Shown here: positions 1 through 7,302 of the stretch, piece after piece | Layout of the letters: each line of letters begins with the position of its first letter | Numbering within the stretch: position 1 is the first letter of the stretch | Assembly: GCF_006715005.1 (NCBI RefSeq) | Contig: NZ_VFMJ01000001.1 | Coordinates: 1,674,001 to 1,738,000, forward strand | DNA from: Serratia marcescens | GTDB taxonomy: Bacteria; Pseudomonadota; Gammaproteobacteria; Enterobacterales; Enterobacteriaceae | Length of the DNA: 64,000 nt | Direction of reading: 5' to 3' | Made by a program: the position numbers and the translations under genes | The notes under the pieces: model-generated | Database searches by the model: none | The model's input: the letters and a program-made list of their open reading frames with translations, nothing else | Told to the model about the DNA's origin: nothing

Positions 1-718
1 CCACATTGCCGCCGTAAATGATCGCCAGCAGCATCAGCACGAAGCCGATCACCGAGATTTCAGCGATCTTGCCCGGCCGGATAAAGCGCATATAGATGCC
101 CATGAACAGGGCGATCGGGATGGTGGCGGCGATGGTGAACAGCCCCCACGGGCTGTCGGCCAGCGCTTTTACCACCACCAGTGCCAGCGCCGACAGGATG
201 ATGATCATCACCCCCAGCGCGCCGAGCATGGTGATCACCCCGGCGAATGCCCCCAGCTCTTGCTTGGCCATTTCCCCCAGCGAACGTCCGTCGCGGCGCG
301 TGGAGATGAACAATACCAGGAAGTCCTGCACCGCACCGGCCAGCATAACGCCAACCAGGATCCAGATGGTTCCCGGCAGGAAGCCCATCTGCGCGGCCAG
401 GATCGGCCCCACCAGCGGCCCGGCGCCGGCGATGGCGGCGAAGTGGTGGCCGAACAGCACCCATTTGTTGGTGGGCACGTAGTCCAGGCCGTCGTTGTGG
501 CGCTCTGCCGGGGTCAGACGGCGGTCGTCCAGTTCAAAGACCTTGTCGGCAATGAACCGGCTGTAGAAGCGGTAGGCGATGCTGTAGCAGGCGACGGCGG
601 CGACCACCAGCCAGACGGCGTTGACGTGTTCGCCGCGGCTGAGCGCCAGCATGGCGAAGGCGAAAGCGCCGGCCAACGCCACCAGCAGCCAGATAAGTCC
701 TGACCTGATGTTTTTCAT
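1..718 (-). CDS. cstA: CstA/BtsT-family carbon-starvation peptide or pyruvate transporter (3' part outside window)
   Basis: Inner-membrane transporter of the CstA family; E. coli members import peptides (CstA) or pyruvate (BtsT/YjiY). Only the first 239 codons are present and the gene runs off the left edge. The start MKNIRSGLIW is preceded by a good AAGGAG at 727-732. Visible family signatures are LFGHHFAAIAGAGPLVGP, FISTRRDGRSLGE and LFMGIYMRFIRPG, with several hydrophobic membrane segments. CstA and BtsT paralogs are close and the N-terminal part does not separate them, so the symbol is a family label. It is divergent from the amidohydrolase/MFS pair across a 385-bp gap. Confidence 0.9.
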   Translation of the reverse strand, partial: MKNIRSGLIWLLVALAGAFAFAMLALSRGEHVNAVWLVVAAVACYSIAYRFYSRFIADKVFELDDRRLTPAERHNDGLDYVPTNKWVLFGHHFAAIAGAGPLVGPILAAQMGFLPGTIWILVGVMLAGAVQDFLVLFISTRRDGRSLGEMAKQELGAFAGVITMLGALGVMIIILSALALVVVKALADSPWGLFTIAATIPIALFMGIYMRFIRPGKIAEISVIGFVLMLLAIIYGGNV

Positions 719-1103
719 GAAACAACTCCTTGGCGTGCAGAGGTAAAAATCGACGTTGTTATTAGGAATGACGTTTTAACAGTAGAGGTTTTGCCGCCTA
801 ACCGCGGCAGGTCGGATGAGAAATGTGAAGCAGGTGGGGTTTTAGTGTAAAAACAACGTGATGAAACCGCGTTGGCGCAGGCTGTCGCTCACGCAATCCT
901 CAGCAGTTATTCATTCTGCATTTTCACGGCGCGTACAGCGAATCATCGTCGTTTTTTATCCGGGCACGGTGTCTGGCAACTTATTATTTTATCTGTCGAG
1001 GCGTGCCGAAATAAAATCATTCATGCCGTGTTATACCTTTATTTCAATCCGCAGGTTTAATCATTCATAAAATAAATAATAAAGTCACGAAAGGAATTTA
1101 ATT
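719..1103. promoter_or_regulatory. Divergent intergenic region between cstA-type gene and amidohydrolase
   Basis: This 385-bp gap separates two divergent genes and must hold both promoters. I see a short GC hairpin (TGCCGC/GCGGCA near 791-808) and a good left half of a CRP site (AAATGTGA at 821-828) whose right half does not match. The last 100 bp before 1104 are AT-rich, with an AAAGGAA ribosome binding site. No convincing gene or RNA was recognised here. Confidence 0.4.
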
Positions 1104-2267
1104 ATGATAAATAAAATCATCGAAGGGTATTTACCGCAGCTCACGGCCATTCGGCACGATATACATCAACACCCTGAACTGGGTTTCGAAGAGTTTCGCA
1201 CCAGCGATCTGGTGGCGGATTATCTGAATTCGTGGGGCTATGAGGTGCACCGCGGATTGGCGGGCACCGGCGTGGTGGGCACGCTGCGGGTGGGCGACGG
1301 CGTTAAACGCCTAGGATTGCGTGCCGATATGGACGCTTTGCCGATCGAGGAGAACAACGGCAAGCCCTGGCGCAGCAGCGTGGCCAACCGCATGCACGCC
1401 TGTGGCCATGACGGCCACACCACCATGCTGCTCGGTGCCGCCCGTTACCTGGCGCAAACGCGCAATTTCAACGGCACGCTGCACCTGATTTTCCAACCGG
1501 CGGAAGAGATGTTGAACGGCGGTGCGCGCATGGTGGAACAGGGGCTGTTCGAGCGCTTTCCTTGCGACGCCATCTTCGCCATGCACAACATGCCGGGGAT
1601 GCCGCTCGGCGAATTCTTCTTCCAGCACGGCCCGTTTATGGCCTCGATGGATCAGTTCAACGTGCGGGTGCAGGGGCGTGGCGGCCACGGCGCCATCCCG
1701 CAGCTGACGGTCGATCCGGTGCTGGTGGCCTCGCATATCACCGTCGCGCTGCAGAGCATCGTTTCGCGCAATATCGATCCGCTGGAGGCGGCGGTGATCA
1801 CCGTCGGCAGCATCAAGGCCGGTGAGGCGGCCAACGTGATCCCGAACAGCGCGGAGATGAAGCTCAGCGTGCGCTCGCTGGATCGCCAGGCGCGTGCCAC
1901 CTTGCTGGCACGCATTCCGGCGCTGATCGAAGCGCAGGCGGCAAGCTTCGGCGCGCATGCGGTGGTGGAACATGTTAACGGCACCCCGGTGTTGGTCAAC
2001 GACGTAGCGATGACCCGTTTCGCCCACCGTGTGGCGGAGCAGCAGTTCGGCGCCGCCCGCGCGCACTACGGTGCCCGGCCGCTGATGGGCAGCGAAGATT
2101 TCGCCTTCATGCTCGATGCGCATCCGCAGGGCTGCTACCTGATCGTAGGCAACGGCGATGGCGATGGCAGCTGCATGGTGCATAACCCGGGATATGACTT
2201 TAACGACGGCTGCCTGGCGGCCGGCAGCCAGTATTGGGGAGCGTTGGCGGAAGCGTATTTAAAATAA
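1104..2267 (+). CDS. M20-family amidohydrolase (hippurate / N-acyl-amino-acid hydrolase type)
   Basis: Metal-dependent amidohydrolase of 387 aa in the HipO / IAA-amino-acid hydrolase / AbgA group, which cleaves N-acyl amino acids. The family signature HACGHDGHT is at about residues 98-106 (metal ligands C100 and H102), followed by the PAEE motif with the catalytic glutamate near residue 135 and GRGGHGAIP in the dimerisation domain. There is no signal peptide, so it is cytoplasmic. The start has AAAGGAA at the expected distance. It lies 27 bp ahead of an MFS symporter on the same strand, suggesting the transporter brings in the conjugated substrate. The actual substrate cannot be read from sequence. 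Confidence 0.88.
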   Translation: MINKIIEGYLPQLTAIRHDIHQHPELGFEEFRTSDLVADYLNSWGYEVHRGLAGTGVVGTLRVGDGVKRLGLRADMDALPIEENNGKPWRSSVANRMHACGHDGHTTMLLGAARYLAQTRNFNGTLHLIFQPAEEMLNGGARMVEQGLFERFPCDAIFAMHNMPGMPLGEFFFQHGPFMASMDQFNVRVQGRGGHGAIPQLTVDPVLVASHITVALQSIVSRNIDPLEAAVITVGSIKAGEAANVIPNSAEMKLSVRSLDRQARATLLARIPALIEAQAASFGAHAVVEHVNGTPVLVNDVAMTRFAHRVAEQQFGAARAHYGARPLMGSEDFAFMLDAHPQGCYLIVGNGDGDGSCMVHNPGYDFNDGCLAAGSQYWGALAEAYLK

Positions 2268-2294
2268 ACGCGAAAAATAATAACAGGGAAGGTC

Positions 2295-3608
2295 ATGATG
2301 AGTGAAAATACGGCTGAAACCCAAGCGGAAATAATATCGGCCCCGAAGGTCGGTGGCAAAAAGGTCATATTCGCCGCCTCCTTCGGCAATGCGCTGGAGT
2401 TTTTCGATTTCGGTATTTATAACTTCTTCGTTATTTATATCAGCGTATTGTTCTTTCCGCCATCCAGCGATCCGCATCTGGCGTTGCTGTTGGCGTTTGC
2501 CACGTTCGGCGTCAGCTTCTTCATGCGGCCGCTGGGCGGCATTCTGATTGGCGCCTATGCCGATCGCCATGGCCGCAAGCCGGCGATGATCCTGACGATT
2601 TCCTTGATGAGCCTGGGCACGGCGATGATCGGCTTTGCGCCGACCTACGCCAGCGCCGGCTATTGGGGAACCGTCACGCTGGTGGCGGCGCGCCTGATCC
2701 AGGGCGTAGCGGCGGGCGGCGAGGTGGGGGCGTCGATGTCGTTGCTGGTAGAGTCGGCGCCGCCCAACCGGCGCGGCTACTATTCCAGCTGGTCGCTGGC
2801 GACGCAGGGCATCGCCACCGTGGTTGGCGGCGTCACCGCGCTGGCGCTCAGCGCGGCCTTGCCGGTGCTTTCCGGCGAGCCGAACGCCATGGCCGAGTGG
2901 GGATGGCGCATTCCTTTCTTTATCGGCGTAGCGCTGGCACCGCTCGGTTGCTGGCTGCGTCTCGGGCTGGAAAGCGATCGGCCGTCGGTGGCGCGGGCTC
3001 ACGAGCCGCCTGTGCAGTTGCGCAAACACTCGCGGGCGGTGGTGCTCGGCGTGATGCTGACCATTGGCGCCACCGTCGCCACTTACATCTCGATGTATTA
3101 TCTCGGCACCTACGCGGTGAAATACCTGGGGATGGCGCAGGCCTACGGCTATGCCGCGATGCTGCTGGCGGGGCTCGTCACCTTCGGCGGCAGTCTGCTG
3201 GTCGGGCACTGGTGCGATCGTTACGGCCGTCTGCCGCTGATCCGTGGCTCGCGGATCGCGATTCTGATCGTGGCCCTGCCGGCGTTTTGGTGGCTGAGCG
3301 CGGTGCCGCATCCTGCGGTGCTGCTGCTGATCGTCGCGGTGCTGGTCGGGTTGACCACGCTCGGGTCGGTGCCGACCATGCTGATGATTTCGGAGCTGTT
3401 CCCGCAGCGCATTCGGGCACTGGGGTTCGCCTTGGTCTACAGCCTCGGGGTGGCGATCTTCGGCGGCTTCGCCCAGTACATCGCTTCGCAGTCGATCGCG
3501 CTGAGCGGTTCGCTGCTGGCGCCCGCCGTCTATCTGATGCTGGCGACGCTGGCTTCGTTGGCGGTGCTGCCGCTGCTGCGTGAAACCGGCGGCGAGCCGC
3601 TGCGCTAG
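2295..3608 (+). CDS. MFS transporter, metabolite:H+ symporter (MHS) family
   Basis: Inner-membrane symporter of 437 aa with about 12 hydrophobic segments. The loop signature GAYADRHGRKPAM between TM2 and TM3 and the repeat-like GHWCDRYGRLPLI in the second half are typical of the ProP/ShiA/KgtP-like MHS group, whose members import small acids, betaines or shikimate with protons. Start codons ATG-ATG at 2295/2298 follow GGGAAGG. It is probably cotranscribed with the preceding M20 amidohydrolase (27-bp gap), so a conjugated amino acid or aromatic acid is a reasonable but unproven substrate. Confidence 0.88.
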   Translation: MMSENTAETQAEIISAPKVGGKKVIFAASFGNALEFFDFGIYNFFVIYISVLFFPPSSDPHLALLLAFATFGVSFFMRPLGGILIGAYADRHGRKPAMILTISLMSLGTAMIGFAPTYASAGYWGTVTLVAARLIQGVAAGGEVGASMSLLVESAPPNRRGYYSSWSLATQGIATVVGGVTALALSAALPVLSGEPNAMAEWGWRIPFFIGVALAPLGCWLRLGLESDRPSVARAHEPPVQLRKHSRAVVLGVMLTIGATVATYISMYYLGTYAVKYLGMAQAYGYAAMLLAGLVTFGGSLLVGHWCDRYGRLPLIRGSRIAILIVALPAFWWLSAVPHPAVLLLIVAVLVGLTTLGSVPTMLMISELFPQRIRALGFALVYSLGVAIFGGFAQYIASQSIALSGSLLAPAVYLMLATLASLAVLPLLRETGGEPLR

Positions 3609-3621
3609 CGAGCGCCAGCCG

Positions 3622-3653
3622 AAAAAAAACGCCGGCGGTTTTCACCGTCGGCG
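3622..3653 (-). terminator. Rho-independent terminator of rnb
   Basis: A nine-base stem with one mismatch (3630-3638 with 3645-3653) is followed, on the minus strand, by eight consecutive T. It sits 31 bp beyond the rnb stop codon and also close behind the convergent MFS gene. Confidence 0.8.
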
Positions 3654-3683
3654 CTTTGCGTTGCGACCGTTTCAGGTTGGCGT

Positions 3684-5618
3684 TCAGGCCGCCGGACGGG
3701 CGATCACGCTGCGGGTTTCCATGCGCACTTCGGCAATGGTGACCTGCAAGGTATCGCTCTGGCGGTAAACCACTTCGCCTTTAATCTGCACGGTGCCGGT
3801 TTCTTGGCTGCACTGCATCTCGTCACGCACCGTGTGAATGAACGGTGCCGGAATGAAGGCAACCGCGCCGTTGTCCAGCAGGCGCACACGCAGGCCGCCG
3901 CGGGTGACGTCGATGATCTCGGCGTTGAAGCGGGTATCGGTACCGGCCTTGTCCTTCAGGAAGCGGGCGTACAGCCAGTCGCCGACGTCGCGCTCCGCCA
4001 TGCGGTTCAGGCGGCGGCGTTCCGCCAGCTGCACCGTGACGTCATCCTGCGGTTTTTCTGCAGGCTGCTGGTTGATGATCGCCTTCAGCAGACGATGGTT
4101 GACCATATCGCCGTATTTACGGATCGGCGATGTCCAGGTGGCGTAAGCCTCCAGACCCAGACCGAAGTGTGGCCCCGGCGTGGTGCTGATCTCGGCGAAG
4201 GTCTGGAAGCGGCGGATGCGGCTGTCGAGGAACTGGGTCGGCTGCGCGTCCAGGTGGCGGCGCAGTTCGCAGAAACCGTCGAGGGTCAGCAGCTTCTCGG
4301 CTTCGGCTTCCACGCCGTTGGCCTGCAATACGGTGACCGCTTGCTCGACCAGAGCAGGATCGAAACCGGTGTGCACGTTGTACACGCCGAAGCCCAGGCG
4401 ATCGCGCAGCACGATGGCGGCGCAGACGTTGGCGGCGATCATGCACTCTTCAACGATGCGGTTGGCGCTGCGGCGTTGTTCGGTAACGATCTCCAGCACG
4501 TCGCCTTTTTCACCCAGCACGAAGCGGTAGTCCGGGCGATCTTTGAACACCAGCGCATGCTGGTGGCGCCAGGCGTTGCGCGCGTCGCAAACACGCTTCA
4601 GCAGGGTAATTTGTTGCGCGATGGCGTCGCTCGGCGGTTGCCAGCCGGCAATGCCGTCCAGCCAGTCGGAGACTTCGTCGTACACCAGTTTGGCTTTGGA
4701 TTCGATCTCGGCGGCGAAGAACTGAATATCGTCGCCCAGCGCGCCGTCGGCGGCGATGGTCACGCGGCAAGCCAGCACCTGGCGGCGCTCGTTCGGGCGC
4801 AGCGAGCACAAGTTGTCCGACAGATCGCGCGGCAGCATCGGGATGTTGAAGCCCGGCAGGTAGTTGGTGAAGGCGCGCACGCGGGCGATATCGTCCAGCT
4901 TGCTGCCTTGTTCGACGTAGGCAGTCGGATCGGCAATGGCGATGGTCAACTGCAGCGAACCGTCACCGTTGTCGGTCACATACAGCGCATCATCCATGTC
5001 TTCGGTGCTGGCGCTGTCGATGGTGACGAATTCAAGCGCGGTCAGGTCTTCACGCACCAGCGCAGCGGCCGGTTCGCTGAGCGCCTGCATCTCCGGCGCT
5101 TCTTTCTCCAGGTTGTGACGCGCCAGCGTCACCCACCACGGAGCGAAATGGTCTTCGCCTTCGGTGATAAAGTGGGTCAGATCGGCGTTGAAGCCGCGAT
5201 CGCCTTTCAGCGGGTGACGGCGCATTTCCGCGACTGCCCAGTCGCCGGCCTGGAAGTTGTGGGTCAATTCACGCACCGGGCGGCACGGAATCGCATCTTT
5301 CAGCAACGGATGATCGGGCACGATGGACAAACGATCGTCGCGCTTTTGCACGCGGCCGACAAAACGCGACAGGAACGGCTCGACCAGGGTTTCTGGCTCG
5401 GCGATTTCGCGCTCTTTCTCGGTGTGCAGGGTGGCGATAATGCGATCCCCGTGCATGACTTTCTTCATGTACGGCGGCGGAATGAAGTAACTTTTTTGAC
5501 CGTCTACTTCAAGAAAGCCAAAGCCTTTCTCAGTCCCTTTCACGACGCCTTCAACGCGCGGGGTCTGAGAGTGAAGTTGCTGTTTAAGCTGCGCCAGCAG
5601 CGGGTTATCTTGAAACAT
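3684..5618 (-). CDS. rnb: Exoribonuclease II
   Basis: RNase II, the 3'-5' hydrolytic exoribonuclease of the RNB family that degrades single-stranded mRNA. From the chosen start [15 protein letters not shown] the protein is 644 aa, exactly the E. coli length; the frame is open ten codons further upstream but those codons are absent from the known enzyme. Cold-shock-like RNA-binding domains occupy roughly residues 1-185. The RNB catalytic core contains [13 protein letters not shown] (Mg-binding aspartates) and [12 protein letters not shown]-terminal S1 domain ends near IIARPAA. Single gene with its own terminator. Confidence 0.97.
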   Translation of the reverse strand: MFQDNPLLAQLKQQLHSQTPRVEGVVKGTEKGFGFLEVDGQKSYFIPPPYMKKVMHGDRIIATLHTEKEREIAEPETLVEPFLSRFVGRVQKRDDRLSIVPDHPLLKDAIPCRPVRELTHNFQAGDWAVAEMRRHPLKGDRGFNADLTHFITEGEDHFAPWWVTLARHNLEKEAPEMQALSEPAAALVREDLTALEFVTIDSASTEDMDDALYVTDNGDGSLQLTIAIADPTAYVEQGSKLDDIARVRAFTNYLPGFNIPMLPRDLSDNLCSLRPNERRQVLACRVTIAADGALGDDIQFFAAEIESKAKLVYDEVSDWLDGIAGWQPPSDAIAQQITLLKRVCDARNAWRHQHALVFKDRPDYRFVLGEKGDVLEIVTEQRRSANRIVEECMIAANVCAAIVLRDRLGFGVYNVHTGFDPALVEQAVTVLQANGVEAEAEKLLTLDGFCELRRHLDAQPTQFLDSRIRRFQTFAEISTTPGPHFGLGLEAYATWTSPIRKYGDMVNHRLLKAIINQQPAEKPQDDVTVQLAERRRLNRMAERDVGDWLYARFLKDKAGTDTRFNAEIIDVTRGGLRVRLLDNGAVAFIPAPFIHTVRDEMQCSQETGTVQIKGEVVYRQSDTLQVTIAEVRMETRSVIARPAA

Positions 5619-5764
5619 ATCGTCCAGTGAATGGGTTGTGAGTGGCAAGATTTGCGGCTGACAGTTTTACGCGAATCACCCGCTGCGAGCAAGCCTAACG
5701 TCACGGAACCCCGCGTTGCCACGCGATTTTGCGCAAGAATGGTCAATCGAAGTGCTATCGATGG

Positions 5765-5788
5765 AAAACCCCGGCGCGAAGGCCGGGG
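5765..5788 (-). terminator. Terminator downstream of gloA
   Basis: Stem CCCCGGC/GCCGGGG (5769-5775 with 5782-5788) is followed on the minus strand by TTTT. It lies just after the glyoxalase gene. Confidence 0.65.
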
Positions 5789-5805
5789 TGAAGGGCGGGG
5801 GGCGA

Positions 5806-6333
5806 TCAGTCCTGCAGCGGCGTCGGCTGCAGGATTTCAATCCAGTAATCGTCCGGATCGCGGATGAACGCCACGTAGTTCATGCGGCCTTCGTGCAGGC
5901 GTTTCTGGAAGGTAACGCCCAGGCGCTCAAAACGCTCGCAGGCGGCGCGCACGTCCGGCACCGTGACGCACAGGTGGCCAAAGCCGCGCGGCTCGCCGTT
6001 GCCGTTGTGGTAGTGAAAATCCGCCTGATTTTCGGTGCCGTGGTTATGGGTCAGTTCGAGAATGCCCGGCTGGCTCAGCGCCCAGCGTTTGCGCTCGTCG
6101 TCGTCCTGCGGGATCTGTTCGCGCGGGCTGCGCGTCAGGTAGCAGATGGTGAAGGCGGCTTCTTCGAACGTTTCCAGATAGACCGGGGTAAAACCCAACA
6201 CGCGGGTGTAAAAATCCAGCGCGGTGGTCAGATCCTTCACGCGGATCATGGTGTGGTTGAACACGTAACCGTCGGTTACCGCGTCCGGTTGGGCCGCCAC
6301 GCCGGGCAGCGTCAGTAGGTCATTCAGTGGCAT
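5806..6333 (-). CDS. gloA: Lactoylglutathione lyase (glyoxalase I), Zn-type
   Basis: Glyoxalase I converts the methylglyoxal-glutathione hemithioacetal to S-lactoylglutathione. At 175 aa it has the long form with the ALSQPGILELTHNHGTE and YHNGNGEPRGFGH segments seen in human, yeast and Pseudomonas GloA3 enzymes, which use zinc, rather than the 135-aa nickel enzyme of E. coli. Expected metal ligands are H27 (glutamine in the human enzyme), E93, H120 and E166. It is divergent from a LysR regulator 99 bp away, which may control it. The class assignment rests on the extra segments and has not been tested. Confidence 0.92.
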   Translation of the reverse strand: MPLNDLLTLPGVAAQPDAVTDGYVFNHTMIRVKDLTTALDFYTRVLGFTPVYLETFEEAAFTICYLTRSPREQIPQDDDERKRWALSQPGILELTHNHGTENQADFHYHNGNGEPRGFGHLCVTVPDVRAACERFERLGVTFQKRLHEGRMNYVAFIRDPDDYWIEILQPTPLQD

Positions 6334-6384
6334 CAGAGATCCTCCTCAGGGTGTCGGCAGACTGTAGGTGAAATCAATGCTAAT

Positions 6385-6428
6385 CTAAAGTGATTGTTTT
6401 TAACTAAAACACTAACTAAAAGTGAATG
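6385..6428. promoter_or_regulatory. Repeated motif in the gloA / LysR intergenic region
   Basis: The 99-bp divergent gap contains CTAAAGTGATTG (6385-6396) and CTAAAAGTGAATG (6416-6428), about 31 bp apart, and two copies of AACTAAAA (6402-6409 and 6414-6421). Repeats on one helix face in such a gap suit an operator of the adjacent LysR protein. This is inferred from the sequence only. Confidence 0.4.
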
Positions 6429-6432
6429 ATAG

Positions 6433-7287
6433 ATGAAGCTGAGCCAGCTGAAGTTTTTCTGCACCGTGGTGGAGCGCAAAACCATCGCCGCCGCCGCGCG
6501 CGAGTTGCACTGCGTGCCTTCCAACGTCACGCTGCGGCTGCGCGAGCTGGAGGAGTCGCTGGGCGGCGAGCTGTTTTTCCGCGACAAGAACCGGCTGTAC
6601 GTCAATCCCAAAGGGCGGCTGTTCTATCAGCAGGCGCGCGACATCGTGGCGCAGGCGGAGCGCAGCAAGCAGCTGTTCGCCGGCGAGCATCAGCATGGGC
6701 TGCTGAACCTCGGGGCGCTGGATTTCTCGCTGGTCAGCCATTTACCGGCGCGTATTGCGCGGCTGCGCCGTTTACAGCCTCATCTGCACATCAACGTGCT
6801 GAGCCGCGACTCGCTGGTGCTGGAACGCATGCTGATCGACAGCGATCTCGACCTGGCGATCACCGACGGCCCGATTGAGCATCCGTTATTGGCCAGCCAA
6901 AAGGCATTCGATGAACGGCTGGTATTGCTGATGCCGGCCGATGCCGGGGAACCCGACGCCGCCACGCTGGCGCCGCTGGAGTTTTACACGTTCAGCCGCG
7001 AATGTTCGTTTCGCCTGAAGGTGGATCACTGGCTGGCCTCGCGCGGGCTGAAACCGCGCATGACGCTGGAAATGGAGTCTTATGCCGCGATGGCGGCCTG
7101 CGTGCAGGCCGGTTGCGGCGTTGCCTGCGTCCCCGGCTCGTTGCTGCCGCTGATCTTGCCGGCGCCAGGGCTGAAGGTGGTGGAAATGGGCGAGGAGGGG
7201 GGGAGCGATCTGTACTTCGTCTGGCGACGGCATCAGCTGTCCGACGAATTGCAGACTGTCCTGGAAATATTGGCGCGCCCGGCGTGA
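6433..7287 (+). CDS. LysR-family transcriptional regulator
   Basis: LTTR of 284 aa. The winged helix-turn-helix lies at residues 3-60 (MKLSQLKFFCTVVERKTIAAAARELHC region), followed by a linker helix and a two-lobe periplasmic-binding-like effector domain from about residue 90. The start ATG is the first in the family-typical position. It is divergent from gloA across a 99-bp gap with repeated motifs, so gloA and itself are the likeliest targets; the effector is unknown. The stop codon is inside the loop of a terminator shared with convergent ydeP. Confidence 0.88.
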   Translation: MKLSQLKFFCTVVERKTIAAAARELHCVPSNVTLRLRELEESLGGELFFRDKNRLYVNPKGRLFYQQARDIVAQAERSKQLFAGEHQHGLLNLGALDFSLVSHLPARIARLRRLQPHLHINVLSRDSLVLERMLIDSDLDLAITDGPIEHPLLASQKAFDERLVLLMPADAGEPDAATLAPLEFYTFSRECSFRLKVDHWLASRGLKPRMTLEMESYAAMAACVQAGCGVACVPGSLLPLILPAPGLKVVEMGEEGGSDLYFVWRRHQLSDELQTVLEILARPA

Positions 7288-7302
7288 ACCGGGCGCGCAT
7301 TT
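7273..7302. terminator. Bidirectional terminator containing the LysR stop codon
   Basis: Perfect 10-bp stem GCGCGCCCGG/CCGGGCGCGC (7273-7282 with 7289-7298) with a 6-nt loop, then ATTTT on the plus strand. The TGA stop of the LysR gene (7285-7287) lies in the loop, and ydeP ends five bases beyond the stem. Confidence 0.75.

Noticed and set aside
821-842. CRP site upstream of cstA
   Set aside because: Left half AAATGTGA is perfect but the right half does not match TCACATTT; CRP control of cstA is known in E. coli but this site is not convincing.
3804-5630. Very long open frame (about 600 codons) antisense to rnb
   Set aside because: Shadow of a GC-rich coding sequence; composition rich in His, Arg, Gln and Val with no family resemblance or start site, and rnb on the other strand is unambiguous.
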